A stretch of 47,719 nt of DNA. Source: CAZNUM01 sp046861615 (GTDB lineage: Bacteria > Fidelibacterota > Marinisomatia > Marinisomatales > TCS55). The stretch is from contig JBHHUS010000008.1 in assembly GCA_046861615.1 (NCBI GenBank), forward strand, positions 1-47,719, read 5' to 3'. Below, in pieces: positions 9,094 to 17,058 of this stretch; position 1 is the first letter of the stretch, and every line of letters starts with the position of its first letter. The notes beneath the pieces were generated by a model. The model worked only from the letters and a program-made list of their open reading frames with translations. It was not told the DNA's origin and did not search any database. The position numbers and the translations under genes were made by a program.

Positions 9094-9125
9094 CTTCAGA
9101 AGATCTTTCTGATAATTTACTGAAG
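9094..9125 (+). promoter_or_regulatory. overlapping alternative stems in the rng leader
   Basis: TCAGAA-GATCT-TTCTGA (9096-9112) is a 6-base-arm dyad. CTTCAG (9094-9099) can instead pair with CTGAAG (9120-9125). The two stems share bases 9096-9099 and are mutually exclusive. They lie about 100 bases upstream of the RNase G start, where a leader control element would be plausible. Both stems are short, so chance is possible. Confidence 0.3.
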
Positions 9126-9220
9126 ATTTTCCGCCTCGGTTGAGGGCCAATTTCTTCCTTCCTTTCGTCTCCCATCCAAACTGAAAATAAGAGTAACTAT
9201 TGGTTTTACGGAGTGATGAC

Positions 9221-10789
9221 ATGAAGAAGGAAATTTATATTAATGTAAGCATGGGGGAATCCCGAATTGCAATTATAGAAGATGATTCATTGGTTGAAGT
9301 ATATGTGGAAAAACAGGATCAACATCGCATGGTGGGAAATATTTACAAGGGCAAAGTTGAAAATGTTTTACCTGGTATGCAGGCGGCTTTTGTGGATATC
9401 GGTTTTGACATAAACGCTTTTCTGCCCTTTTCTGAAATCGAAAATTCAGCCTACCTGATAGATGGGGATGATGTCTCCGAATCGAACGATAATAATAAAA
9501 ATAGTTACTCACGGAAAAAATTTAAAAATGATTACTCTGCCTCAGTTGATTTAAAAACGGGCCAGGATATTTTTGTTCAGGTTATTAAAGAAGCCTTTGC
9601 AGGAAAAGGTCCACGGGTAACCACCGAGATTGCCATCCCCGGGCGCCTATTAGTGCTTGTACCCAATGCTAATTACATCGGTATTTCCAAAAAAATATGG
9701 GATAAATATGAACGGAGACGATTGAAAAAAATCGTTTCGTCAATCAAGGAAAAAGGATTTGGCGTTATTGTCCGTACAGTGGCAGAGGGTAAAAGCGAAG
9801 AAATTATTCAGAACGACTACAAAATCCTGATCGATGGTTGGAATAAGTTAGAGAAAAAAAGCAACCGGACGGGATCTCCCTGCCTGGTTTATGAAGATCT
9901 GGAGACCGCCTCCAGCATCATCCGGGATTTGTTTACCCCGGATATCAATAAAATTGTTATCGATTCCAAAAAACTGTACCGTAAGCTACAGCACTATTTG
10001 GAAGAAGTGTCCCCCAACATGACCAACCGTCTGGAATATTACAAACTTAAGCAGCCCCTTTTTGAAAGTATGGGGATTGAGACGGAATTGGATAAACTAT
10101 TAAGGCCAAGCGTATGGCTTAAAAGTGGCGCTTACCTGATTATTGAGAAGACGGAAGCCATGGTAGTCGTAGATGTTAATAGCGGTCGGTTTGTTGGTAA
10201 AAAGAATCATGAAGAAAATTCACTAAAAATCAACCTGGAAGCCACCCGTGAAATTGCCCGACAGCTCCGACTCCGGGACCTTTCCGGCCTGGTAGTAATC
10301 GACTTCATTGATATGCGGGAGGAGGATAACCGGCGAAAAGTTTATTATGAACTGAGGAAGGAGCTCCGGAAAGACCGGGCCAAGGTAGCGGTTTCCCCAA
10401 TTTCCGATTTCGGCCTGCTGGAAATGACCCGCCAGCGGATACGACTCAGTTTACTTGATTCCATGAGTGAAGTATGTCCCACCTGTCAGGGTGCCGGACG
10501 TATCATGTCCCGAGAAACACTAATCACTCGAATCGATCACTGGTTACGCCGGTACAAATCAAAGCATCGTAATCTACGACTTCAGTTGGAAGTCCACCCG
10601 AAGATTGCGAATTTCCTGCTGGAAAATAAGAAAAAAACATTACGAGGACTGATGTGGCAGAACTTTGTACACATTGCCATTGAGCCCAGTTCTGAGGTGC
10701 ATCGAGATGAATTCCGATTTCGTTCCGTACCCGACGGTAAATTGATCGAAACACAAGTTGGTGTTGAATCGAACAAAAGTTCCCTTTAA
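9221..10789 (+). CDS. rng: ribonuclease G (RNase E/G family)
   Basis: 522 residues. An N-terminal S1 RNA-binding domain (GNIYKGKVENVLPGMQAAFVD at about 37-57) is followed by the catalytic core with the magnesium aspartates in VVVDVNSGRFVG and VVIDFIDMRE, and the zinc-link motif CPTCQGAGR. The C-terminus stops after the core and lacks the long RNase E scaffold tail, so RNase G is the better name. It cuts single-stranded RNA, acting in rRNA 5'-end maturation and mRNA decay. I start at the ATG at 9221 because GGAG lies eight bases upstream; a TTG at 9200 has no such site. A charged, Asn/Ser-rich insert (about 85-115) interrupts the S1 region. Close linkage to rplU-rpmA suggests one operon for ribosome and RNA metabolism. 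Confidence 0.95.
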   Translation: MKKEIYINVSMGESRIAIIEDDSLVEVYVEKQDQHRMVGNIYKGKVENVLPGMQAAFVDIGFDINAFLPFSEIENSAYLIDGDDVSESNDNNKNSYSRKKFKNDYSASVDLKTGQDIFVQVIKEAFAGKGPRVTTEIAIPGRLLVLVPNANYIGISKKIWDKYERRRLKKIVSSIKEKGFGVIVRTVAEGKSEEIIQNDYKILIDGWNKLEKKSNRTGSPCLVYEDLETASSIIRDLFTPDINKIVIDSKKLYRKLQHYLEEVSPNMTNRLEYYKLKQPLFESMGIETELDKLLRPSVWLKSGAYLIIEKTEAMVVVDVNSGRFVGKKNHEENSLKINLEATREIARQLRLRDLSGLVVIDFIDMREEDNRRKVYYELRKELRKDRAKVAVSPISDFGLLEMTRQRIRLSLLDSMSEVCPTCQGAGRIMSRETLITRIDHWLRRYKSKHRNLRLQLEVHPKIANFLLENKKKTLRGLMWQNFVHIAIEPSSEVHRDEFRFRSVPDGKLIETQVGVESNKSSL

Positions 10790-10815
10790 ATTCCCCGGCT
10801 TTTTTTGGAGACAAA

Positions 10816-11214
10816 ATGTATGCAATCGTAAACATCGCTGGAAAACAATACCGCCTTTCAGAGGGAGACCAAATCCGCGTCAATTCCCTGAAAACGGAAG
10901 TGGGTAAAAACGTATCATTCAATTCCGTTTTAATGGTTCACAGCGAGAAGGAAACCCTCACCGGGACTCCCACCCTCACCGGAGCCGAGGTTATTGGGAA
11001 AATCCTCGAACATGGTCGTGAAAGAAAAGTCCTGATTTATAAAAAGAAGCGTCGGAAAGGATATCAGCGAAAGAACGGTCACCGTCAGGGATTCACGCTG
11101 GTGCAGATTGAGAAAATTAAACTCACTTCCAGTGAAAAAAAGACCAGTGCAACTTCCAGGAAAAAACCGGTAGCAAAGAAAACAGCCGCCAAAACCGAAA
11201 AGAAGGATAGTTAG
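10816..11214 (+). CDS. rplU: 50S ribosomal protein L21
   Basis: 132 residues. The L21 core (MYAIVNIAGKQYRLSEGD, then YKKKRRKGYQRKNGHRQ and FTLVQI) occupies about residues 1-102 and is full length. A Lys/Ala/Thr-rich tail of about 28 residues follows, a common type of extension in this protein. It is a structural protein of the large subunit that contacts 23S rRNA. GGAG lies six bases before the ATG. It follows rng after 26 bases and precedes rpmA by two bases. Confidence 0.97.
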   Translation: MYAIVNIAGKQYRLSEGDQIRVNSLKTEVGKNVSFNSVLMVHSEKETLTGTPTLTGAEVIGKILEHGRERKVLIYKKKRRKGYQRKNGHRQGFTLVQIEKIKLTSSEKKTSATSRKKPVAKKTAAKTEKKDS

Positions 11215-11216
11215 TT

Positions 11217-11471
11217 ATGGCACATAAAAAAGGCGTTGGCAGCTCCCGTAACGGGCGCGATTCCCATTCCAAACGTCTGGGAATTAAAGTAAGCGACGGA
11301 CAAGCCATTCTTGCCGGTGGGATCATTATCCGCCAGCGGGGAACCAAATTCCACCCTGGAACCAATGTTCGCCGTGGAAATGACGATACATTATTTGCCA
11401 CCGAAAACGGGGTTGTAAAATTTACACAGCGGGGGCATGACAGAAAAATTGTGAACGTCATTTCAGGATAA
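11217..11471 (+). CDS. rpmA: 50S ribosomal protein L27
   Basis: 84 residues, full length. The N-terminus MAHKKGVGSSRNGRDS is the standard L27 form with the flexible tail that reaches the peptidyl-transferase centre; there is no Firmicutes-type cleaved leader. GGTKFHPG-like and RGNDDTLFA motifs are present. It sits two bases after rplU and is followed by a strong terminator. Confidence 0.97.
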   Translation: MAHKKGVGSSRNGRDSHSKRLGIKVSDGQAILAGGIIIRQRGTKFHPGTNVRRGNDDTLFATENGVVKFTQRGHDRKIVNVISG

Positions 11472-11493
11472 TAACTTAATCTTCATCGGCTTT

Positions 11494-11521
11494 AAAAACC
11501 CTGTGTTAAGCAGGGTTTTTT
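11494..11521 (+). terminator. intrinsic terminator after rpmA
   Basis: AAAACCCTG-TGTTAAG-CAGGGTTTT forms a 9-bp stem with a seven-base loop and ends in a run of T. It lies 22 bases after the rpmA stop and should end the rng-rplU-rpmA transcript. Confidence 0.9.
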
Positions 11522-11564
11522 GTATCATAACCAATCTGCAGATGTAATTTCTGCTCGAAAATAT

Positions 11565-11588
11565 TGCTAAAATAAATCAAAAAGGTGA
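11565..11588 (+). promoter_or_regulatory. possible extended -10 promoter and ribosome site for mdh
   Basis: TGCTAAAAT (11565-11573) resembles an extended -10 element, with no clear -35. AGGTGA at 11583-11588 is a good ribosome-binding site four bases before the ATG. A promoter is expected here because a terminator lies just upstream. Confidence 0.35.
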
Positions 11589-11592
11589 AATT

Positions 11593-12528
11593 ATGTCCAA
11601 AGCAAAAATTGCGTTGATCGGGGGTGGACAAATCGGGGGTAATCTTGCTCTATTGGCCGCACAGAAAGAGTTAGGTGATGTGGTCATATTTGACATCCCG
11701 AAAGCAGAAGGAATGGTTCAGGGAAAAGCCCTGGATATTATGCAACTGAGACCCCACGATGGATATGATATAAACTTAACCGGGACATCAGACTACACTG
11801 GGATTAAGGACTCAGATGTAATTATCATTACTGCCGGCGTACCCAGAAAGCCCGGCATGGACCGGGAAGATCTGCTGGGAATTAACCTTGGAATCATTAA
11901 GGATGTTGCCACCAACGTTAAAAAGTGGGCACCCAATGCATTTGTAATTGTCATTTCCAATCCGCTGGATGCCATGGTTTACGCTTTTTACAAGGTTTCC
12001 GGATTTCCAAAACAGCATGTCGTAGGCATGGCCGGCGCCCTGGATAGCGCTCGTTTCCGAACCTTTATTGCCATGGAAACCGGTTTTTCAGTCCAGGATG
12101 TTACTTGCATGGTTTTAGGCGGCCACGGTGATTCCATGGTTCCAATTACCAGGTTGGCAACGGTGGGAGGTGTTCCAGTGGAGGAACTCATTTCCAAGGA
12201 TCGGTTGGATGCTATCGTACGCCGTACGCGCTTTGCCGGTGGTGAAATCGTAAAACTGTTTGGTAACGGTTCTGCCTTTTATGCTCCAGCGCAATCCGCC
12301 ATTGAGATTGCCGAATCCTATCTGCGGGATAAAAAAAGAGTCATCCCCTGTGCCTCCTACTGCGAAGGGGAATTTGGGATTAACGGTTATTTCATTGGAG
12401 TGCCCTCCGTTATTGGAGCTGGTGGGATCGAAAAAATCCTCGAATTTGAACTTCAGGAAGATGAAAAAACCGCCCTGAGTAATACTCTGGAAGCGGTCAA
12501 AAAAACAGTTCTCAAGACCGGCCTTTAA
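11593..12528 (+). CDS. mdh: NAD-dependent malate dehydrogenase (LDH-like type)
   Basis: 311 residues. The Rossmann glycine motif GGGQIGG is at about 10-16. The substrate-loop motif AGVPRKPGMDREDLL has Arg where lactate dehydrogenases have Gln, which indicates malate/oxaloacetate specificity. The catalytic His is in LGGHGDSMVP and the paired Asp region is GALDSARFR. It interconverts malate and oxaloacetate in the citric-acid cycle, or reductively in the reverse direction. It is a single-gene unit, bounded by terminators on both sides. Confidence 0.95.
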   Translation: MSKAKIALIGGGQIGGNLALLAAQKELGDVVIFDIPKAEGMVQGKALDIMQLRPHDGYDINLTGTSDYTGIKDSDVIIITAGVPRKPGMDREDLLGINLGIIKDVATNVKKWAPNAFVIVISNPLDAMVYAFYKVSGFPKQHVVGMAGALDSARFRTFIAMETGFSVQDVTCMVLGGHGDSMVPITRLATVGGVPVEELISKDRLDAIVRRTRFAGGEIVKLFGNGSAFYAPAQSAIEIAESYLRDKKRVIPCASYCEGEFGINGYFIGVPSVIGAGGIEKILEFELQEDEKTALSNTLEAVKKTVLKTGL

Positions 12529-12551
12529 CCCATCATAAAGATCAAACTGAC

Positions 12552-12581
12552 AGAAAACCCTCCCTTGCCGGAGGGTTTTCT
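12552..12581 (+). terminator. intrinsic terminator after mdh
   Basis: AGAAAACCCTCC and GGAGGGTTTTCT form a 12-bp stem around a six-base loop CTTGCC, 23 bases after the mdh stop. The T-rich right arm serves as the tract. A near-symmetric hairpin of this kind could act in both directions. Confidence 0.88.
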
Positions 12582-12629
12582 ATTTAAATCCGAAAACCAT
12601 CGTAAATTGGATCGAGACAAAATACTACC

Positions 12630-12649
12630 GGAAAAGGACAACCTTTTCC
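12630..12649. repeat. 8-bp hairpin upstream of the sigma-factor gene
   Basis: GGAAAAGG-ACAA-CCTTTTCC is a perfect 8-base inverted repeat with a four-base loop, 40 bases before the sigma-factor start. Neither side has a T-tract, so it is not an obvious terminator; an operator or leader hairpin is possible. Confidence 0.45.
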
Positions 12650-12688
12650 TGTAACCGGGTGTCAAAACCTGTGTGACGTTAGAGACCA

Positions 12689-13243
12689 TTGGACAAAAAT
12701 ATTCGACAACTAATTTTGGAGGCCCAGTCAGGAGATGCAAATGCATTCCAAAAATTGGTGTCCCTGCATGACGAAAGAATTATGACCCTTGCTTTCCAGT
12801 TAACCCGCAACCAACAGGACGCCGAAGACCTCTACCAGGAGGTATTCATTAAAGCTTACCGGCATTTGAATAATTTTCATTTCAAAAGCGAATTTTATAC
12901 CTGGCTTTACCGAATCACAGTAAACACTTTTTATAACCTGAACCGGAAATTATCAAAATTCAAATACCAGGAGAACGACGGAATAACGGATAGTATAATC
13001 AATCAAATTCCCGATGACAGGGAAAATCCCGGTAAGCGCCGGGAAATCATGTCTGCCGTTAAGACGGCTGCCATGCGACTACCCGTTAAACAAAAAACTG
13101 TTTTTATGCTAAAACATTTACAGGGATTAAAAATAAGGGAAATCGCCAAGATTATGGATATTGGTGAAGGAACCGTTAAAAAATATTTATTCCGCGCCAT
13201 GGAAAAACTAAGACAGGATTTACAGGAGTACCATTATGCCTAA
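12689..13243 (+). CDS. ECF-type (RpoE-like) RNA polymerase sigma factor
   Basis: 184 residues. Region 2 (about 20-90) contains the QDAEDLYQEVFIKAYRHL core-binding helix and WLYRITVNTFYN. Region 4 (about 125-180) has LPVKQKTVFMLKHLQGL and the helix-turn-helix IREIAKIMDIGEGTVKKYL. There is no region 3, as expected for group IV sigma factors. The start is the TTG at 12689: the in-frame stop three codons upstream leaves no other choice, and the first internal ATG would remove part of region 2. Ribosome site is weak. The gene overlaps the next one by eight bases, and that protein looks like its anti-sigma. It probably directs transcription of this operon and of other envelope genes. Confidence 0.92.
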   Translation: MDKNIRQLILEAQSGDANAFQKLVSLHDERIMTLAFQLTRNQQDAEDLYQEVFIKAYRHLNNFHFKSEFYTWLYRITVNTFYNLNRKLSKFKYQENDGITDSIINQIPDDRENPGKRREIMSAVKTAAMRLPVKQKTVFMLKHLQGLKIREIAKIMDIGEGTVKKYLFRAMEKLRQDLQEYHYA

Positions 13244-14225
13244 TAAATTAAATAAAAAATTAAAAGAACAGGCGATGTTGTATGCCCTGGAGACACTTTC
13301 TGAACAAGATCGTCGAAATTTTGAAAACATTTTAAGAACATCCTCTCAATTACAGGAATATTTAAATGAGTTACAGTCAACCCTGAAATTGACCGGATCC
13401 TCGTTGAAGATATCCTTCGACGAAACCTATCTCCAGGGGCAAAGAAATCTGCTAAGAGGGCGTATCCTTCAACTGGAACAGGAGTGGAACCAAAATTCAA
13501 CACCCGGAAAAATTCTGAAAAGTATTAGTAATGGCGCCAGAACCCTGTTCACGCCCCGCCAGCCGGTATGGGCAGTGGCCACCTACATTGTTATTGCTTT
13601 CCTGATTGGGCAGTTCATTCCTTCAGGATTTTATCAAAAGACAAACAATCAATCAACCTATTCTTCGAGTGAAATCATGGATTTGATTCAGGGAGGTGGT
13701 TTGACCAATGTTGATCTGGAACCGGGTGACACAGGAGGAAAACTGGAAATGGCCCTGGAAACCAAAGGGAGTATCGATATTTCCGGAGGTTTCAATGACG
13801 AAACTATTCAACAAATCCTGTATTATATGCTGCTGAACGATACCAACCCGGGAAAACGGTTGAGAGCATTAAAATTTTTAACCAAGATCCCTGACTTGGA
13901 TAATAAAAAACTAGTGCTCATTTCTTCGGTTTTGACCGATCCAAACTCAGGCATCCGTCTCCGGGCGTTAGAACAGTTAAGCAATTTTGAACCGGATAAA
14001 ACAATTACTGAAGCTTGTACCAAATTATTACTGGAAGATGAGAATGAAGCAGTGCGAATGGGTGCTCTGGCCATATTAGGAAAAGCACCGACAACTGAAA
14101 TTATTCCCGTACTCAGAGTTGTAAGTCTTATGGATGAAAATCCTTATATCCGGGATCGGGCCAGTGAAATTTTAGATGAAGTTAATGAACAGGCAGATGC
14201 AGGAAAAATTGAGGTGAAAGAATGA
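13236..14225 (+). CDS. membrane anti-sigma factor, RskA-like N-terminus with periplasmic HEAT repeats
   Basis: 329 residues. The N-terminus (AMLYALETLSEQDRRNFE, residues 13-30) resembles the non-zinc anti-sigma domain of RskA-type proteins; there is no HxxxCxxC zinc motif. One membrane helix is visible at about 111-129 (VWAVATYIVIAFLIGQFI). A linker of about 55 residues follows, then HEAT-like alpha-helical repeats from about 187 to 325 (e.g. PGKRLRALKFLTKI, NSGIRLRALEQLSNF, NEAVRMGALAILGKA, NPYIRDRASEILDEV). AGGAG lies seven bases before the ATG. The position behind an ECF sigma gene, with overlap, supports the anti-sigma role: the sigma factor would be held at the membrane and freed on an envelope signal. 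The HEAT sensor domain is unlike the usual RskA C-terminal domain. Confidence 0.8.
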   Translation: MPNKLNKKLKEQAMLYALETLSEQDRRNFENILRTSSQLQEYLNELQSTLKLTGSSLKISFDETYLQGQRNLLRGRILQLEQEWNQNSTPGKILKSISNGARTLFTPRQPVWAVATYIVIAFLIGQFIPSGFYQKTNNQSTYSSSEIMDLIQGGGLTNVDLEPGDTGGKLEMALETKGSIDISGGFNDETIQQILYYMLLNDTNPGKRLRALKFLTKIPDLDNKKLVLISSVLTDPNSGIRLRALEQLSNFEPDKTITEACTKLLLEDENEAVRMGALAILGKAPTTEIIPVLRVVSLMDENPYIRDRASEILDEVNEQADAGKIEVKE

Positions 14226-15460
14226 TAAAACTGCTTTTACCGCTGCTGTTTTTAACTTGCCTATCGGCCCAAGAACTGTTCGATACTTTTGAACTGGGCG
14301 GAAAAAATAAATTCATCGGCAAGTCCACCTATGAATTTGACGTATCAGGTACAAAAGGTCCGGAAAGAACCATGGATATACAGGTTTTCGGAGATATTAA
14401 TATTGAAGGTGAAGTAACTAACTCAGTGACGATTATTGAGAAAATCACCATTAAAGCCTCTTCTAAAATGAAGGCCAAATCTCTCTTTAAAGCTAATAAA
14501 GCCAAAGTCACCAAAAGCGGTTCGGCCCATATAGAAGTTATTAGCGATAAACATCTCCGCCCGTCAAGATCCCGGTTTGAATATGACATCACCCTTCCGG
14601 AAGAATTCAATGTCAGTGTCCACACAACTGGTGGTAATGTGGATCTAAATTATTTATCAGGGGAATTATTAGCTAACACCAGTGGCGGAGATATAAGTGC
14701 ATTTTCAATAAGCGGGAAATTTACCGGGCGAACTTCCGGGGGGGATATTGTGGTAAAGAACATCGAAGGACTTACAGTGGTAAAGACCTCCGGGGGGGAT
14801 ATTGAAATCGAACGCTGTGACGGAAAAACAAATGCCACCACTTCCGGTGGCGACATTGAGATCAGTGAATGCAATGGTGACCTTGACATTTACACCAGTG
14901 GCGGGGATTTAGATTTGTCCGACATCCGTGGATTAAAAATTCAGGGGCGGACCTCCGGTGGCGATATTGAAGCGAATGATGTGGAAGGTAATCTTATCAT
15001 TTCTACTTCAGGTGGTACAATTGATATCCAAAATGTGAGCGGGTCCCTGGATGCCAAAACTTCTGGTGGCGACATCGACCTGGAATCTATTTACGGTAAA
15101 GTTGATATTGCCACCAACAGCGGCGATATCACCGGGAATAAAATCCGCGGTGCAATTTATGCTAAAACCAATCACGGTGATATTAAAGTTTTAAAAATCT
15201 GGGACCGGGAACTGAATAATCATGATCTTTATCTTAAAACAAGCCAGGGAATGATACGCCTGGAACTGCCCGATGATTTCCCCGCTGTCATTGACGCTGT
15301 CATCGAAAATGAAACCTCCACCGGCGCTATCGACTCTGAATTTCCGATTAGCATCTTTATCCAGAGGGATGAAGTTCGCGGGGAAGGAACGGTTAATGGC
15401 GGTACTTATAATGTAAAACTGAGAACATCTTCAAATTCAATTATCATCGAAAAGGATTAA
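14222..15460 (+). CDS. exported DUF4097-type beta-strand repeat protein
   Basis: 412 residues, with a signal peptide (LLLPLLFLTCLSAQ) and then a beta-rich N-terminal part. From about residue 133 to 325 there are about ten repeats of about 18 residues, each with the core T-S-G-G-D-I followed by a short strand, typical of DUF4097 ('putative adhesin') beta-helix proteins. The C-terminal part (about 330-412) departs from the repeat. The start overlaps the anti-sigma stop by four bases (ATGA) and has GAGGTG five bases upstream. Family function is not established; the repeats suggest a rigid beta-solenoid in the periplasm or on the surface. It is probably co-expressed with the sigma factor. Confidence 0.8.
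   Translation: MIKLLLPLLFLTCLSAQELFDTFELGGKNKFIGKSTYEFDVSGTKGPERTMDIQVFGDINIEGEVTNSVTIIEKITIKASSKMKAKSLFKANKAKVTKSGSAHIEVISDKHLRPSRSRFEYDITLPEEFNVSVHTTGGNVDLNYLSGELLANTSGGDISAFSISGKFTGRTSGGDIVVKNIEGLTVVKTSGGDIEIERCDGKTNATTSGGDIEISECNGDLDIYTSGGDLDLSDIRGLKIQGRTSGGDIEANDVEGNLIISTSGGTIDIQNVSGSLDAKTSGGDIDLESIYGKVDIATNSGDITGNKIRGAIYAKTNHGDIKVLKIWDRELNNHDLYLKTSQGMIRLELPDDFPAVIDAVIENETSTGAIDSEFPISIFIQRDEVRGEGTVNGGTYNVKLRTSSNSIIIEKD
14621..15190 (+). repeat. imperfect 54-base tandem repeats encoding TSGGDI units
   Basis: Within the DUF4097-type gene, variants of ACTTCCGGTGGCGATATT recur about every 54 bases, roughly ten times. DNA identity between copies is partial because of synonymous changes, so the repeat is old or kept by selection on the protein. 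Confidence 0.75.
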
Positions 15461-15464
15461 AAAC

Positions 15465-17057
15465 ATGCGATTTATTACCACGATAATCATACTGTTTTCC
15501 TGGGGCATGGCCCAAGGTAATCAGGTTTCTGCTGGTGAAAAAACAGAGGTTAGTCCAATCCCTGTCCTTTTCGAAACCGACTCTACCGTAGCAGATCAGG
15601 ATTCTACCGTGACTTCCGGGGGGAGACTCACCACCGACGAAATTGTATTCCGAGAAGACGTAGTAGTGGATTCGGGCGAAATATCAGTCGTAAATATGCG
15701 TATTATCGGCGGGAATCTCACTGTCTATGGCACCGTCGACGGAAAAATAACTCTCTATGGTGGTGATGCCTTTTTAAAATCCGGCTGTACTCTAAATGGT
15801 GAAATCGCCACAATCGGCGGAAACGTTTACAAAGACCCGGACATCGTGATAAATGGGAAAATAATTGAGTCCAACCTCCAAGAAGGGTTAATCTATCGGG
15901 AGACCGATAAAGAGTCCAACATTCAGGGACGTTCTGAATTTAACCTGGATCAGCGCTCGGAACGATCCTCCAACAGCTGGATTCACCCCAAATGGCCATT
16001 ATTTTCATACAATCGTAACGAAGGGGTTATTTTTACACCTTTCAACACCCGTTGGGATCGGCGTTCCCTTTCCAGTTTCAGATTCAGCTGGTCCATGGGT
16101 GTCAGATTGCATCCCGGAGTTCGTCCTGGTTACATTGGCCGAATCACCCTGGAAAAAACATTTTTTATCAATCGGAATCTGATTCTATACAGCAGCGGTT
16201 TTAAGGAAAGCCGCACTGACGACAACTATCGCTTACCACGCCGGGAGAATTCTCTGGCAGCCTTTCTCGCCCGACAAGACTTTTACGACCGGTGGGAAGA
16301 AAAGGGCTGGGAAGTTGGTGTCGGTGTAGATTTTTCACCCTTCTTGAGATTAAAAATAAGGGCAGTTACCGCCGAGCAAGATACACTACCGCTCCTTGAT
16401 TTATACAGCCTGTTTGAAAAGAAAAGGAAATTGAGATCCACTCCACATTTGAAGAATCAGAGTTTAAATTATTATGAATTCACTCTTGGCTCCAGAACAC
16501 CTAATTATTCCCATCTTTCTACCGGGATAGCTCTCCTTCTAAAAACAGAGTATATCCAGGCAGAAGGAGATTCTGCAACCTTGTTTGCAATGGATTGGAG
16601 CACTCTGAATCAGCGTAATTTTGGACTGTTGATTGCCAATTGGGAGTTCTCTAAAGGGCTAGTTTTCCGCACCCGCCTTGTTGCTGGTTCCACTGATGGA
16701 TACATTCCCATTCACCGTTATTTTGGAGTTGGAGGATTAGGATCGGTCAGCGCCCAATCATACAAAGCACAAGAAGGGGATATGATGGCCCAGTTGAACC
16801 TGGCGCTGATGATTACCCCTGAATTCATTGACGATGATTGGTTGGTAACGATTTTTGCTGATGGCGGCCACGCCTGGATGCGGAAGGATCACGGGTTTGA
16901 TCTCGAACAAATTAAAAACAATGGTATTTCTTCAGTCGGGTTGGGATTCGGCAATATCGAACGCGACGACGATCTGAATTGGATGGTCAACATTGCCAAA
17001 CCTTTAGACCGGAACGGGCCTTATGAAACTACAATCCGGATTAATTATTCTTTTTGA
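15465..17057 (+). CDS. outer-membrane barrel protein with N-terminal bactofilin-like domain
   Basis: 530 residues. A short signal peptide (IIILFSWGMAQG) is followed by a low-complexity Thr/Ser/Asp linker. Residues about 60-135 form a polymer-type beta repeat (MRIIGGNLTVYGTVDGKIT, LYGGDAFLKSG, GEIATIGGNVYKD) like bactofilins and DUF8173-type modules. From about 190 to the end the chain alternates aromatic and polar residues as in a transmembrane beta-barrel, with GVGGLGSVSAQSYK resembling a surface-antigen (Omp85-like) strand, and it ends in INYSF, a Bam-type C-terminal Phe. It probably sits in the outer membrane. It follows the DUF4097 gene by four bases. Exact function is unknown. Confidence 0.72.
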   Translation: MRFITTIIILFSWGMAQGNQVSAGEKTEVSPIPVLFETDSTVADQDSTVTSGGRLTTDEIVFREDVVVDSGEISVVNMRIIGGNLTVYGTVDGKITLYGGDAFLKSGCTLNGEIATIGGNVYKDPDIVINGKIIESNLQEGLIYRETDKESNIQGRSEFNLDQRSERSSNSWIHPKWPLFSYNRNEGVIFTPFNTRWDRRSLSSFRFSWSMGVRLHPGVRPGYIGRITLEKTFFINRNLILYSSGFKESRTDDNYRLPRRENSLAAFLARQDFYDRWEEKGWEVGVGVDFSPFLRLKIRAVTAEQDTLPLLDLYSLFEKKRKLRSTPHLKNQSLNYYEFTLGSRTPNYSHLSTGIALLLKTEYIQAEGDSATLFAMDWSTLNQRNFGLLIANWEFSKGLVFRTRLVAGSTDGYIPIHRYFGVGGLGSVSAQSYKAQEGDMMAQLNLALMITPEFIDDDWLVTIFADGGHAWMRKDHGFDLEQIKNNGISSVGLGFGNIERDDDLNWMVNIAKPLDRNGPYETTIRINYSF

Positions 17058-17058
17058 T

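Larger units (their letters stand above)
8785..9220. other. metH-rng divergent intergenic region (436 bases)
   Basis: This is the only gene-free stretch longer than 300 bases. It separates metH (minus) from rng (plus) and must hold both promoters. It contains a terminator-like hairpin facing metH (8823-8844), a 19-base dyad (9048-9066) and a second, 17-base dyad (9096-9112) whose left arm can alternatively pair with 9120-9125. TCGCG-containing words recur near 8885, 8980 and 9069. A 43-codon open frame (8799-8930, minus) overlaps the hairpin. I could not identify clear -35/-10 pairs. Confidence 0.7.

Noticed and set aside
8785..9220. Cobalamin riboswitch upstream of metH
   Set aside because: No B12-box-like conserved core or the expected multi-stem layout could be found on the minus strand. 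The hairpin at 8823-8844 is kept only as a terminator-like element.
9200..9220. TTG start for RNase G
   Set aside because: The ATG at 9221 has a good ribosome-binding site and gives the usual family N-terminus.
12650..12682. ECF-type autoregulated promoter (TGTAACC ... CGTTA) in front of the sigma gene
   Set aside because: The two boxes are about 21 bases apart, longer than the usual 15-17 for ECF promoters, so I do not call it a promoter.
14621..15190. CRISPR-like array
   Set aside because: The repeats are in-frame protein-coding units with no unique spacers and imperfect copies.
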